This document shows, in pieces, positions 16,722 to 27,625 of a DNA stretch of 35,250 bases. Below the pieces are notes generated by a model, which searched no databases, was not told the DNA's origin, and worked only from the letters and a program-made list of their open reading frames with translations. Made by a program: the position numbers and the translations under genes. Every line of letters begins with the position of its first letter. Within the stretch, counting starts at the first letter, position 1. The DNA is from Deinococci bacterium (lineage in GTDB: Bacteria; Deinococcota; Deinococci; Deinococcales; Trueperaceae), in the NCBI GenBank assembly GCA_030149325.1, contig JASBRS010000074.1:1-35250 (forward strand), given 5' to 3'.

Positions 16722-16777
16722 GTCGGCTCCCTCCGCGAGCACGCCAAGGCTCGGCGCACGTCGCCGGCTCCGACGCC

Positions 16778-16783
16778 AGCCTA
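16778..16783 (-). promoter_or_regulatory. Probable -10 box (TAGGCT) of the CBS-domain gene
   Basis: TAGGCT lies about 57 bases before the ATG. The shared motif at 16825-16838 begins 55 bases upstream, closely matching the hydrogenase promoter. Confidence 0.45.
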
Positions 16784-16824
16784 GGTCGGCGGCCGGCGGC
16801 CCGAATCCCCGGGAATCCGACGCT

Positions 16825-16838
16825 GCTGTCGGACTTTC
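16825..16838 (-). promoter_or_regulatory. Conserved motif GAAAGTCCGACAGC upstream of the CBS-domain gene
   Basis: Identical over 14 bases to 10641-10654. It lies next to an inverted repeat, TCCGAC-AGCAGC-GTCGGA (16833-16816 on the minus strand). Preceding bases are GGG, so the core reads GGGGAAAGTCCGAC. Confidence 0.6.
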
Positions 16839-16860
16839 CCCTACAGGTCCTGGCTGGGGG

Positions 16861-17031
16861 TCAACCGCCCTGCATCCACTCGCGCACGCGCCGCCCGGCG
16901 ACGACGCCGGCGACCTCGCAGGGGACGCTGATCACCAGCGAGGGGACCAGGCCCATGGCGTGGCCCGCGACGAGGCGGAACAGCCCGAGAACGATGCCGA
17001 AGATGACGAAGGCGAGCAGGTGTCCGATCAC
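16861..17031 (-). CDS. Small (56-residue) membrane protein of unknown function
   Basis: Starts with GTG five bases after a TACACT box. The first 20 residues (VIGHLLAFVIFGIVLGLFRL) are a strong membrane segment. A second hydrophobic stretch (MGLVPSLVISVPCEVAGVVA) follows, and the protein ends in RRVREWMQGG. It is too short to place in a family, but the predicted leaderless promoter, start and clean stop support it as a real gene. Confidence 0.5.
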   Translation of the reverse strand: MIGHLLAFVIFGIVLGLFRLVAGHAMGLVPSLVISVPCEVAGVVAGRRVREWMQGG

Positions 17032-17036
17032 GGCAC

Positions 17037-17042
17037 AGTGTA
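17037..17042 (-). promoter_or_regulatory. Leaderless -10 box (TACACT) of the 56-residue protein
   Basis: TACACT followed by five bases and the GTG at 17031. Confidence 0.4.
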
Positions 17043-17066
17043 GATAAGAAGGTACGGGGCCGTTGT

Positions 17067-17094
17067 GGCCGACCCCGCACGGCGGGTCTCGGCC
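17067..17094 (-). terminator. Possible hairpin downstream of tRNA-Arg
   Basis: GGCCGA pairs with TCGGCC and CCCGC with GCGGG around a short loop, with a small bulge. No T-run follows, so termination is only a possibility. Confidence 0.3.
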
Positions 17095-17112
17095 GGGGAT
17101 CGCGCAAGCGTC

Positions 17113-17189
17113 TGGTGCGCCCGGCAGGATTCGAACCTGCGACCTTGGGCTTAGGAGTCCCCTGCTCTATCCAGCTGAGCTACGGGCGC
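17113..17189 (-). tRNA. tRNA-Arg(CCU)
   Basis: A 77-nt gene with encoded CCA. The acceptor stem GCGCCCG pairs with CGGGCGC, the D arm is GCTCAGCTGGATAGAGC, and the T arm is GCAGGTTCGAATCCTGC. The anticodon loop CTCCTAA has CCU at 17155-17153, so it reads AGG arginine codons. The anticodon stem is odd: GGGGA faces GCCCA, giving three G-C pairs with a mismatch at each end (27-43 G/A and 31-39 A/G). Confidence 0.95.
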
Positions 17190-17227
17190 GCGCCACGTCG
17201 GGTCGCCCGATGGCGACCGCGTCCGGC

Positions 17228-17257
17228 ATTGTACGACTTCGCGCCCTGGCCGGGCAA
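17228..17257 (-). promoter_or_regulatory. Promoter of tRNA-Arg
   Basis: TTGCCC (17257-17252), an 18-base spacer and TACAAT (17233-17228), ending 38 bases before the tRNA 5' end. Confidence 0.5.
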
Positions 17258-17279
17258 CGCGGACCCGGGAGGGCGGCGG

Positions 17280-17735
17280 CTACAGGGCGGGGATGAGCGC
17301 GGCCAGATCGCCGCGCAGCTCGCCGGTGAGGGTCCGGATCTCGTCGAGCGAGGCGCGTCGCTCGACCGCCTGCACCAGGGCCTCGAAGTCGCTGCGGGCG
17401 GTGCGCGCGCGATCGGGGTAGAGGCGCGCCAGGTCGACGGCCTGATCGAGGTCGGCGAGGCCCTGCCTGGCGGCCGCGGTCGCCGCCGCCAGGCTGCTCC
17501 CGGAGACGGGGACGTCACCGGGCTGGCCGGCGGCGGCGCGGGCGTACTCCAGGTCGACGACGTCGAGCGTGCCCTGCGCGTGTTGCACGGCGTAGATGGC
17601 GGGCGTCAGCTCGCTGGCGAGGTCGGGGTTCGGGGCCGTGCCGCGGCCCACGAAGTAGCCGAGGGGGAAGACCACCACGGCCGTGACGATGACGGCGAGG
17701 GCGGTCGGGAAACGGCGCTGGCGACGGTACAGCAT
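17280..17735 (-). CDS. Membrane-anchored helical protein of unknown function, last gene of the iron operon
   Basis: A 151-residue protein with one N-terminal membrane segment (about 11-30, ALAVIVTAVVVFPLGYFVG) preceded by RRQRR. This orients the rest outside the cytoplasm. The remaining 120 residues are predicted to be helical, with alanine-rich amphipathic stretches (YAVQHAQGTLDVVDLEYARAA and ARQGLADLDQAVDLARLY). There are no cysteines and few histidines. The ATG has GAGGAGGAG just upstream and lies 10 bases after the stop of the HyuA-like gene. The helical make-up recalls the extracytoplasmic parts of the other two proteins in the operon, but no motif is shared. Function unknown. Confidence 0.65.
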   Translation of the reverse strand: MLYRRQRRFPTALAVIVTAVVVFPLGYFVGRGTAPNPDLASELTPAIYAVQHAQGTLDVVDLEYARAAAGQPGDVPVSGSSLAAATAAARQGLADLDQAVDLARLYPDRARTARSDFEALVQAVERRASLDEIRTLTGELRGDLAALIPAL

Positions 17736-17745
17736 GCTCTCCTCC

Positions 17746-19851
17746 TCAGCTCGCCTTCAGCACCAGGGCCACCTCGGACTCGAGGCGGAACAGGTCCCGG
17801 AGGAAGCTCCTCAGGGCGTTGGGGTCGTTCAGGTGGCTGCAGTCGATGAGCCGGCGCGGCGTGAGGGCGTAGGCCTGGGGGGCCGTGCCGGAACCGAGCT
17901 GCTCGTCGAGGCGGAGCAGGACCTCGTTCGGGGCCCCCACCGTGACCTGGGCGTCGTCGAGCTCGAGCATCCGCCCGCCGCGTCGGTCCATGGCCAGCAC
18001 CGGATGCCGGGTGACGCGGCCCAGCAAGCGACGTTGCTGGCGCTCGCCGGCGATCAGCACGAGCACCGGGCTGCGGTAGTGCAGGTGGCACGTCCCGCCG
18101 AGCTGCTGGCGCGCGAGGCGCAGCAACACCTCGTCGTCGAGCTCGCTCTGGTGCCCATCGACGGGATGGGCGCCGAAGGCCACGGCCCGCAGCAGGCGCT
18201 CCTCGGGGAGGTAGCGCACCTCGGCCTGGAGACGCGCCGGGTCGGCCCCCAACCTCACCGCCTCGCCCTCGACCTCGCGCAGCAGCAGATCGCCGACGGT
18301 GGGGTCGTCGATGCGGGCGTTGCGCTCGCGCTCCACCCGGATCAGCGTCAGGGCCGCCCCGACGCTCGAGATCACGTCGGGTTCGGGGACGCACTCGAAG
18401 GGGACCCCGAGGCGCCGGGCCACCACCGGCCCCAGCACCCGGGCGGCGCCGCCCCCGCCGTAAAGCGGGGTGCCCCTCAGCTCGTAGGCGTCGGCCAGCG
18501 CCCGAACGGTGTCGGTGAGCTTCTCGGCGGCCGCCTCCAGCACCGCCCGGGCGGCGGCCTCGACGTCGGCGTTCAGCTCACGCGCCAGGGCCGCCATGGC
18601 GATGCGGGCGGCCTCCGGCGGGCGCCGGGCGGGGTCGTCGTCGGGCAGGAGCTCGAGCGCGTTGGCCGCACAGGTCGGGGTGAGGGCGAAGCGTCCGCCG
18701 GCGGCCTCGAGGACGGCGTAGTCCGCCGGGTCGCCGGGTCGCGGGGCCGTGCGCACCAGGCGCGCGTCGGCGAGCTCGGCGGGATCGGCCAGCGAGGCGT
18801 AGCCCAACCCCGCGATGTGGGCGCTGCGGGGCCCGACCTCCTCGATGCGGCGGCCGCCGAGGCGCACCAGGCTGCCGCCGGCCACCCCAGCGATGCGGAT
18901 GTCGGCGGCCCGGAGGGCGGTGGGGAAGTCCATCACCGTCATGTGCTTCATCACCGGGCGGCCGGCGCGTACGGCGCCGATGTTGGTACTGGTTCCTCCG
19001 ACCTCGAACAGCACGCCGTCGCGGACCCCGTGGTGGAGGATGGCGCCCGCGAGCGACGCGGCCGGGCCGCTGACCACGGTGTGGATGGGGGCCTCGCGCA
19101 GGCCCTGCAGGTCGACGGCGCCGCCGTCGCCGCGCACGACCAGCAGCGGGACGTCGGGCAGGCGGCGCTCGAGGGCGCGCTCGACGTGCCCGGCGGTGCG
19201 CAGCATGATGGGCAGGATGGAGGCGTTGATGGCGGCGGTGCTCGAGCGCATCTCCAGGCCGTAGACGCCCGTCAGCTCGGCGCCGCCGGTGGCGGGCAGG
19301 CCGGCGTCGCGCACCAGTGCGCAGGCGCGGCGCTCGAGGCTGGGGTCGTCCACCGCGAACGCCTGACTGACGGCGACCGCCTCGACGCCCTCGGCGCGCC
19401 AGCGCTCGGCGACACCACGGACCCGCGCCTCGAAGTCGGTGGCGTCGCTGGGGACGAAGGCCCAGCGCAGCTCGAGCCTGCGGCCGCCGCCCGGCCTCAG
19501 CTCGGCCAGGCGCGTGCGGCGCGCGATCAAACGCTCGTCGGAGGCGGGCCCCAGCGCCAGCAGGCCTACGGTGGCCATGTCGCCCTCCAGCAGGGCGTTG
19601 GTCGCTTGGGTGGTGGCGTGGGCCACCAGGGCTACCGGCTGGCCCTCCGGGAGCTCGGCGAGCAGCGCGTCGAGGACCTCCACCACGCCGCTCACCACCC
19701 CCTCCTCGGCGCGGTGCGTGGTGGGGACGCGCGCTCGCGCGAACACCTCGCGGGTCACGGCGTCGAGGGCGACGCCCTTGGTGAAGGTGCCGCCGACGTC
19801 GATGCCGATGCGAACGGCGTTCCGGGGGGTCGTGGGAATCGTGGGGTTCAT
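17746..19851 (-). CDS. Hydantoinase A/oxoprolinase-like protein with an unfamiliar C-terminal region
   Basis: A 701-residue protein of the HyuA/OplA ATPase superfamily. Residues 13-190 hold the Hydant_A_N fold, starting VRIGIDVGGTFTKGVALD (the phosphate loop; GGTFTD is more usual) and including HATTQATNALLEGDMATVGLL. Residues 210-500 match Hydantoinase_A: GLEMRSSTAAINASILPIM, VVRGDGGAVDL, HTVVSGPAASLAGAI, VLFEVGGTSTNIG and YGGGGAARVLGP. The last 190 residues (for example PQAYALTPRRLIDCSHLND) are not the usual HyuA C-terminus and I do not recognise them. No HyuB-type partner gene is present. It sits 34 bases after FTR1 and 10 before the next gene, so it seems part of the iron operon. No clear ribosome-binding site precedes the ATG. 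Confidence 0.82.
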   Translation of the reverse strand: MNPTIPTTPRNAVRIGIDVGGTFTKGVALDAVTREVFARARVPTTHRAEEGVVSGVVEVLDALLAELPEGQPVALVAHATTQATNALLEGDMATVGLLALGPASDERLIARRTRLAELRPGGGRRLELRWAFVPSDATDFEARVRGVAERWRAEGVEAVAVSQAFAVDDPSLERRACALVRDAGLPATGGAELTGVYGLEMRSSTAAINASILPIMLRTAGHVERALERRLPDVPLLVVRGDGGAVDLQGLREAPIHTVVSGPAASLAGAILHHGVRDGVLFEVGGTSTNIGAVRAGRPVMKHMTVMDFPTALRAADIRIAGVAGGSLVRLGGRRIEEVGPRSAHIAGLGYASLADPAELADARLVRTAPRPGDPADYAVLEAAGGRFALTPTCAANALELLPDDDPARRPPEAARIAMAALARELNADVEAAARAVLEAAAEKLTDTVRALADAYELRGTPLYGGGGAARVLGPVVARRLGVPFECVPEPDVISSVGAALTLIRVERERNARIDDPTVGDLLLREVEGEAVRLGADPARLQAEVRYLPEERLLRAVAFGAHPVDGHQSELDDEVLLRLARQQLGGTCHLHYRSPVLVLIAGERQQRRLLGRVTRHPVLAMDRRGGRMLELDDAQVTVGAPNEVLLRLDEQLGSGTAPQAYALTPRRLIDCSHLNDPNALRSFLRDLFRLESEVALVLKAS

Positions 19852-19885
19852 GGCGGCCGGCGCCGATCCGCGGACCGGCGGCCGG

Positions 19886-21160
19886 TCAGCTCGTGGGAGC
19901 GTCGCCGGCAGCGGTGCCTGCGCTCCGACGGCGGAGGCTGGCGCGGCGCAGCAGGAATGCTACCATCCCGGCGGCGTAGACCGTGATCAGGCCGGCCTGC
20001 GCCAGGACGGTCTCGAGCGTGGGGTGGAAGCCCGTCAGGGCAGCCAGACTCGGGTTGAGGCGGGGCAGCGTCCCCAGCAGGTTGGTGATCGGCAGCCAAC
20101 CGGCACCTTGCAGCGCGCGCACGGCGTTGCCGGCGAAGGCCACGGCCAGCAGGGCGGTGACGGTGACGGCGATGCGGAAGAAGATCTGCAGCGGGAGGCG
20201 ACGTTGCAGCCGGAGGATGGCGAACGCCACGAGCCCCAGCGCCACCACGGCGGCGCCGAGCCCGAGCCACAGGAACCCCATGACCGGGCCGCTCACGCCC
20301 ACCAGCGCCTGGTAGAGCAGCACCGTCTCGAACCCCTCGCGGTAGACGCTGGCGAAGGCGGCGCCGCCGACCGCCAGCAGGCTCCCGCGCTGCACCGCCT
20401 GCCCCAGCCGCGCCCGCATGTACTCCATGTGCCGCCTGCGATCGCTCTGCTGGAGCATCCAGAAGCTCAGGTAGAAGAGGATGCCCACCGCCACCACGCT
20501 GGTGATCCCGGAGAGCAGCTCACGCGAGGCGGGCGCCACGCGCAGCACGCTCGAGGCCGCCACGTAGGTCAGGACGGTGGCTGCCAGCGCCGCCGCCAGA
20601 CCGTACCAGACGCCCGGAGCCAGCCGGCTGTTGCGGGTGCTGCGCAGGTACGCCAGGATCGAGCCCAGCAGGAGCACCACCTCGAGCCCCTCCCGGAACA
20701 GGATGAAGAAGCTGCTCCCGGCCGCCAGCGTGGGCGCCAGCGCCCCGGTGCCGCTGACCACCGTTTCGGCGCGCGTCAGGTTGCCGTAGATGCGGCTGGC
20801 CGTCGCCTCCAGCTCGCTCATGGGGACGCCCGCGCGCATGCCGTTGCGGAGGTTGGCGAACAGGAACTCGGTGTCGAGGATCAGGTCGGGGTCGAGCACG
20901 CGCAGGGTGGGCTCGGCGTACTCGAAGTGGTCGAGGTAGGCCGACCGGGAGAGCTGGAAGGCCTGGTCGACGTGGCCCTCGCGGTAGGCGCGGAGGCTCG
21001 ACGCGACCAGATCGTGGGCGACGTGCAGCTCGGACGCCACGTCGACCTTCTGGGCGTGGGCGAACGGCGTCAGGGCCGCCCATAGAGCGGCGATCGTCGC
21101 CAGCGCGAGCAGCTGGCCGAGGCGCCTCCGCGGCGCCGGGGCCGCGACCGCCCCCTTCAC
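19886..21160 (-). CDS. FTR1-family iron permease with an N-terminal extracytoplasmic domain
   Basis: A 424-residue high-affinity iron transporter like EfeU/FTR1. A signal-like N-terminus (about 14-36) is followed by a helical domain of about 100 residues containing AYLDHFEYAEP (74-84). The permease core has seven or so membrane segments from about 148 on. Both iron-binding REGxE motifs are present: R156-E157-G158-L159-E160 (FREGLEVVLLL) and R274-E275-G276-F277-E278 (YREGFETVLLY). The N-terminal domain is repeated in the upstream secreted protein. The ATG overlaps the upstream stop by four bases. The operator upstream of the operon suggests control by iron or Fe-S status. Confidence 0.92.
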   Translation of the reverse strand: MKGAVAAPAPRRRLGQLLALATIAALWAALTPFAHAQKVDVASELHVAHDLVASSLRAYREGHVDQAFQLSRSAYLDHFEYAEPTLRVLDPDLILDTEFLFANLRNGMRAGVPMSELEATASRIYGNLTRAETVVSGTGALAPTLAAGSSFFILFREGLEVVLLLGSILAYLRSTRNSRLAPGVWYGLAAALAATVLTYVAASSVLRVAPASRELLSGITSVVAVGILFYLSFWMLQQSDRRRHMEYMRARLGQAVQRGSLLAVGGAAFASVYREGFETVLLYQALVGVSGPVMGFLWLGLGAAVVALGLVAFAILRLQRRLPLQIFFRIAVTVTALLAVAFAGNAVRALQGAGWLPITNLLGTLPRLNPSLAALTGFHPTLETVLAQAGLITVYAAGMVAFLLRRASLRRRSAGTAAGDAPTS

Positions 21161-22104
21161 GGCAGGGCCTGCCGGGCCTGGGCCAGGTCGGCGCGGGTGG
21201 CATCGAGGGCCCGGTCGAAGGCGTCCACCGTCGCGCCCTGGCGGATCATGCCGCGCAGCTCGTCGCGCAGGGCGTGCTCGAGGCGGTCCTTCAGCGCCGG
21301 GCTCACGGCCTCGAGCGGCGGCTCGAGGTCCTCGAAGTGCTCGAGGTAGGCGTCGATGAGGGCCTCCTCGGCGCCGGCGGCATCGCCAGCGGCGTAGCGC
21401 GTCTGCGCGCTCGCCAGGTCATCGGCGATCGCCTGGAAGGCGCGCGCTCGGTCGACCCGTGCGGGCGCGGCCCCCAGCGCGGACAGGGCGGTGTCGGCGG
21501 TGGAGGCGACGAGCTCGGCGTCGGTCGGCGCGCGCAGGCTCCCGGCCAGGGTCTCCAGCGCTCCGATCGCCGTCGCCTGGAGGCGATGGGCGCGTGCGAC
21601 GTCGAGGGCGACGGCCGCCAGTGCGCGGCCGTAGGCGGCGGGCTCGCTCCCGCCGCCGCGGGCGGCCTCGCGCCCCTCGGTGCCGGCATCCCGGACCAGC
21701 TCGGCGACCACCGAGCGGACCGCGTCGGTGGCGGCGGTCGGGCTCAGCGCCGCGCGGGCGGCGTCGTCGATGCGCCGGACCGCGTCGGCGGCGGCTGCGG
21801 CGTCGCCCGTCTCGACCGCCTTGCGCAGGTCGGCCAGGTGCGCACCCACGGCGGCACCCTCGGGGAGGGCCGCCAGGGGACCCGACACGGCGCGGTCGAG
21901 CTGGACGGCGGCGTCGTCGCGCTGGCCTTCGGCGGCGAGCGCGGCGGCGGCGCGGGCACGGGCGTCGAGCCGGAACAGGTTCACGGCGTCCGAGGCGGGA
22001 GCTTCGGCGTGAGCCGAGGGCCACGCCAGGGCGGCAACGAGCAGGAGGGCGATGGGGACCAGCGTCGAGCGCGGCGCGGCGGCGCCGGGGGAGAGCCAGG
22101 GCAT
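21157..22104 (-). CDS. Secreted helical protein with an FTR1-like periplasmic domain
   Basis: A 315-residue exported protein. The signal peptide is MPWLSPGAAAPRSTLVPIAL and following (hydrophobic to about 27, AHA cleavage region). The rest is alanine-rich and helical. The C-terminal 95 residues align with the extracytoplasmic domain of the adjacent FTR1: AYLEHFEDLEP (252-262) matches AYLDHFEYAEP, followed by alignable segments at similar spacing. The glutamates and histidine of this motif are likely metal ligands. It is the first gene of the operon, preceded by about 107 bases of untranslated leader. A role as iron-binding partner of FTR1, like EfeO, is inference. Confidence 0.8.
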   Translation of the reverse strand: MPWLSPGAAAPRSTLVPIALLLVAALAWPSAHAEAPASDAVNLFRLDARARAAAALAAEGQRDDAAVQLDRAVSGPLAALPEGAAVGAHLADLRKAVETGDAAAAADAVRRIDDAARAALSPTAATDAVRSVVAELVRDAGTEGREAARGGGSEPAAYGRALAAVALDVARAHRLQATAIGALETLAGSLRAPTDAELVASTADTALSALGAAPARVDRARAFQAIADDLASAQTRYAAGDAAGAEEALIDAYLEHFEDLEPPLEAVSPALKDRLEHALRDELRGMIRQGATVDAFDRALDATRADLAQARQALP

Positions 22105-22182
22105 CCGGAGCGATCCTTTCGCGGCGCGCGAGGCCGCGCCGCCTTCACGGGTCCGGGCCGGGGCGCCAGGGCGCTCCGACCG

Positions 22183-22211
22183 TGATACCCGAGTGAACGA
22201 CTCAGGTATCA
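22183..22211 (-). promoter_or_regulatory. 29-bp inverted repeat, Rrf2/IscR type-1-like operator at the iron operon start
   Basis: Minus-strand arms TGATACCTGAGT and ACTCGGGTATCA, complementary at 11 of 12 positions, around a five-base centre (CGTTC). The layout ATA-S-YY-GAnT-N5-AnTC-RR-S-TAT matches the E. coli IscR type-1 site (GACT/AGTC) except that the inner bases are GAGT/ACTC. It begins just after the -10 box, covering the expected transcription start, so a bound protein would repress. The regulator gene is not in the window. Confidence 0.65.
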
Positions 22212-22217
22212 AGGTCG

Positions 22218-22247
22218 AGTGTATCGACGGGCGTTTCGGGGTGTCAA
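22218..22247 (-). promoter_or_regulatory. Strong sigma-70-like promoter of the iron operon
   Basis: TTGACA (22247-22242), an 18-base spacer and TACACT (22223-22218). This is the only perfect -35 hexamer I see in the window. It lies just after the stop of the protease gene. Confidence 0.8.
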
Positions 22248-22269
22248 GCCGACCGCGGCGCACCCCGCG

Positions 22270-24177
22270 CTACTGGGGCGTGAGCGTCACCGTGGCTGCC
22301 GGGGGAGGCGCGTCGAAGGCGACCGCCACCTGGGCGCTGCCCAGGAGCTCGCCCGGGGCGTCTCCCAGGGTGCCGTTGCCGCCGTCGTCGGTGCCCGCGA
22401 CCAGGATCACGGTCCCGGCGGCAACGTTGGGCACCGTGAAGGGCACGTCGCGGACCACGGCGAAGCTGCGGCCGTCGCCGATCTTCAGGATCAGCGGCGT
22501 GCCCGACGCGAGGGCGGACTTCGAGGCGAGGGCGTCGACGCGGCCGTAGCCGAAGAGGTCGTCGCGGCCCGGCGTGCCGAGGTCGACGGCGCCGTCCGCC
22601 AGCGCGCCGGCGACCTGATCGACGCTGGCCCCCGGGCGGAGGGTCAGGAGCTGGGCCGCCAGACCCGCCACCGCCGGACTCGCCATGCTGGTCCCGAGGT
22701 CGTAGGCGTAGACGTGGGTCGGCGGGGTCTGGTTGAGATCGAGCCAGGTGCTGAGCACCCAGTCGGTGGCGAAGCTGCCGGCGTCGACGGCGGTTCCGCC
22801 ACCGGGCGCGGAGACGAACACCTCGGGACCGCGATCGCTGTAGTAGGCGATGTCGTCGGTCCGGGTGGTCGCGCCCACGGCCAGCACCTCGGGGTAGGCG
22901 GCGGGGTAGACGACGGGGGTGGGCTGGGTGGTGGTGTCGTTGCCGGAGGCGGCCACCAGCACGATGCCGGCAGCCTGGGCCGCGGCCAAGGCGTCCTCGA
23001 CGCCCTGCCCCAGCGGTCCGGAGGTCCCGAGGCTCATGTTGACGACGCGGGCGAGCGACGCACCGCCGTGGGTCACGTGTCCGAGGCCGGCGATCAGGGC
23101 AGGCGTCTTCATCGCGCAGGCGGCATCGGCGGGATCGCCCAGGTTGACCAGCAGCAGGCCCGCGCCCGGCGCCACGCCGGCGACCCCCAGGGCGTTGCCG
23201 GCGGTCGCCGCCACGATGCCGGCGACGTGGGTGCCGTGCGACCCGCAGGCGGTGTTGGTGACGGTCACGTCGCTGCCGCCGGAGACGGCGTCGTAGGTGC
23301 CGACGATGGCGCTCGAGAGGTCGGGGTGCGCGGGATCGAAGCCTCGGTCGAGCACCGCCACGGTGGCTCCGGTGCCGTCGCCGCTCGGCCACGACGGCTC
23401 GGCCCCGATGACGTCGAGGTTCCACTGCTGGCTGCGGTAGGTGTCGTTGGACAGGGCGTCGAGGGGAAGGGCGGCCTCGACGTAGCGTACGCCGGGAAGC
23501 CGGGCCAGGCGATCGGCCGCCGCCGTCGCATCGCGGACGTGGACCGTGACGACGCCGGCAGCGGCGAAGGCGCTGCGCACCTCCACCCCCGCGATCTGGC
23601 GCAGGGCCGCGAGCGGCAGCTCCGCGGCCTGGCTCGGGACCTTGCCGACGCCGACGATCAGATCGGCGGGCCCGGCGGGGAAGGTGTGCAGCCTGGGGTC
23701 GACGGCGCGGGCCGTCGACGCCTGGGAGGCCAGCGCCTGGGACGACAGGGTGTCGCCTCGCGTCACCGTCACGGTGACGTCGGGGAAGCTGAAGGGCAGG
23801 CTGGCGCTGACGCTGCCACCGGAATCCGTCAGCGTCAGCCCGATGGCGTAGCTGGCGGGCGCGAGCCCGCTGGGGTCGACCGCGAGGTCGACCGTGGCGT
23901 TGCCGCGGCCGGAGGCCGGCTGCAGCGAGACCCAAGCGGGGCGGTCCGTCGTCAGGCTCCATGCGCCGTCGGCGGTGACCTGCACGACGGCCGTCGTGAC
24001 GCCGTTCATGACCCCCGGGGTCACCGCGATCGCGGCGGTGGGGGAGGGGACGGGGGCCGGCGGCTGCACCACCTGGCAGGCGGGAAGCGCGCAGGTCACG
24101 ACCAGGACGAAGGCAGCGAGGGCGGCCGTGCGGCGCCCGCGGCGGGGCGGTGCGTTCCTTGGCTCGGTCGTTCGCAT
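22270..24177 (-). CDS. S8 (subtilisin-like) serine protease, lipoprotein with BACON-like domain
   Basis: A 635-residue secreted protease. The N-terminus has a lipobox (ALPAC, C34), so it is likely anchored to a membrane. Residues about 48-135 resemble a BACON/Ig-like domain (WSLTTDRPAWVSLQPASG). Residues 170-235 look like an I9 propeptide (LARLPGVRYVEA). The peptidase domain has D277 (VAVLDRGFD), H314 (SHGTHVAGI), N413 (ASGN) and S497 (GTSMASPAVAG), a full catalytic set. A C-terminal beta-rich domain of about 75 residues follows. The ATG at 24177 has GAGGAGGG upstream and a TATGCT box before that. No substrate or partner is evident. Confidence 0.9.
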   Translation of the reverse strand: MRTTEPRNAPPRRGRRTAALAAFVLVVTCALPACQVVQPPAPVPSPTAAIAVTPGVMNGVTTAVVQVTADGAWSLTTDRPAWVSLQPASGRGNATVDLAVDPSGLAPASYAIGLTLTDSGGSVSASLPFSFPDVTVTVTRGDTLSSQALASQASTARAVDPRLHTFPAGPADLIVGVGKVPSQAAELPLAALRQIAGVEVRSAFAAAGVVTVHVRDATAAADRLARLPGVRYVEAALPLDALSNDTYRSQQWNLDVIGAEPSWPSGDGTGATVAVLDRGFDPAHPDLSSAIVGTYDAVSGGSDVTVTNTACGSHGTHVAGIVAATAGNALGVAGVAPGAGLLLVNLGDPADAACAMKTPALIAGLGHVTHGGASLARVVNMSLGTSGPLGQGVEDALAAAQAAGIVLVAASGNDTTTQPTPVVYPAAYPEVLAVGATTRTDDIAYYSDRGPEVFVSAPGGGTAVDAGSFATDWVLSTWLDLNQTPPTHVYAYDLGTSMASPAVAGLAAQLLTLRPGASVDQVAGALADGAVDLGTPGRDDLFGYGRVDALASKSALASGTPLILKIGDGRSFAVVRDVPFTVPNVAAGTVILVAGTDDGGNGTLGDAPGELLGSAQVAVAFDAPPPAATVTLTPQ

Positions 24178-24197
24178 CCGTGGCCCTCCTCGCCCCG

Positions 24198-24203
24198 AGC
24201 ATA
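24198..24203 (-). promoter_or_regulatory. Probable -10 box (TATGCT) of the S8 protease gene
   Basis: TATGCT lies 20 bases before the ATG, leaving room for the GAGGAGGG ribosome-binding site in a short leader. Confidence 0.45.
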
Positions 24204-24292
24204 GGAGGCCCACGGCGCCCGCGCGACCCCGCAGGCGCCCGCGGGGGCCCTGGCTCAACGAACGATGAAGCGGCTCGCCTGGAGGCTCGCGG

Positions 24293-27616
<3,324 letters not shown>

Positions 27617-27625
27617 ACCGGAAGC

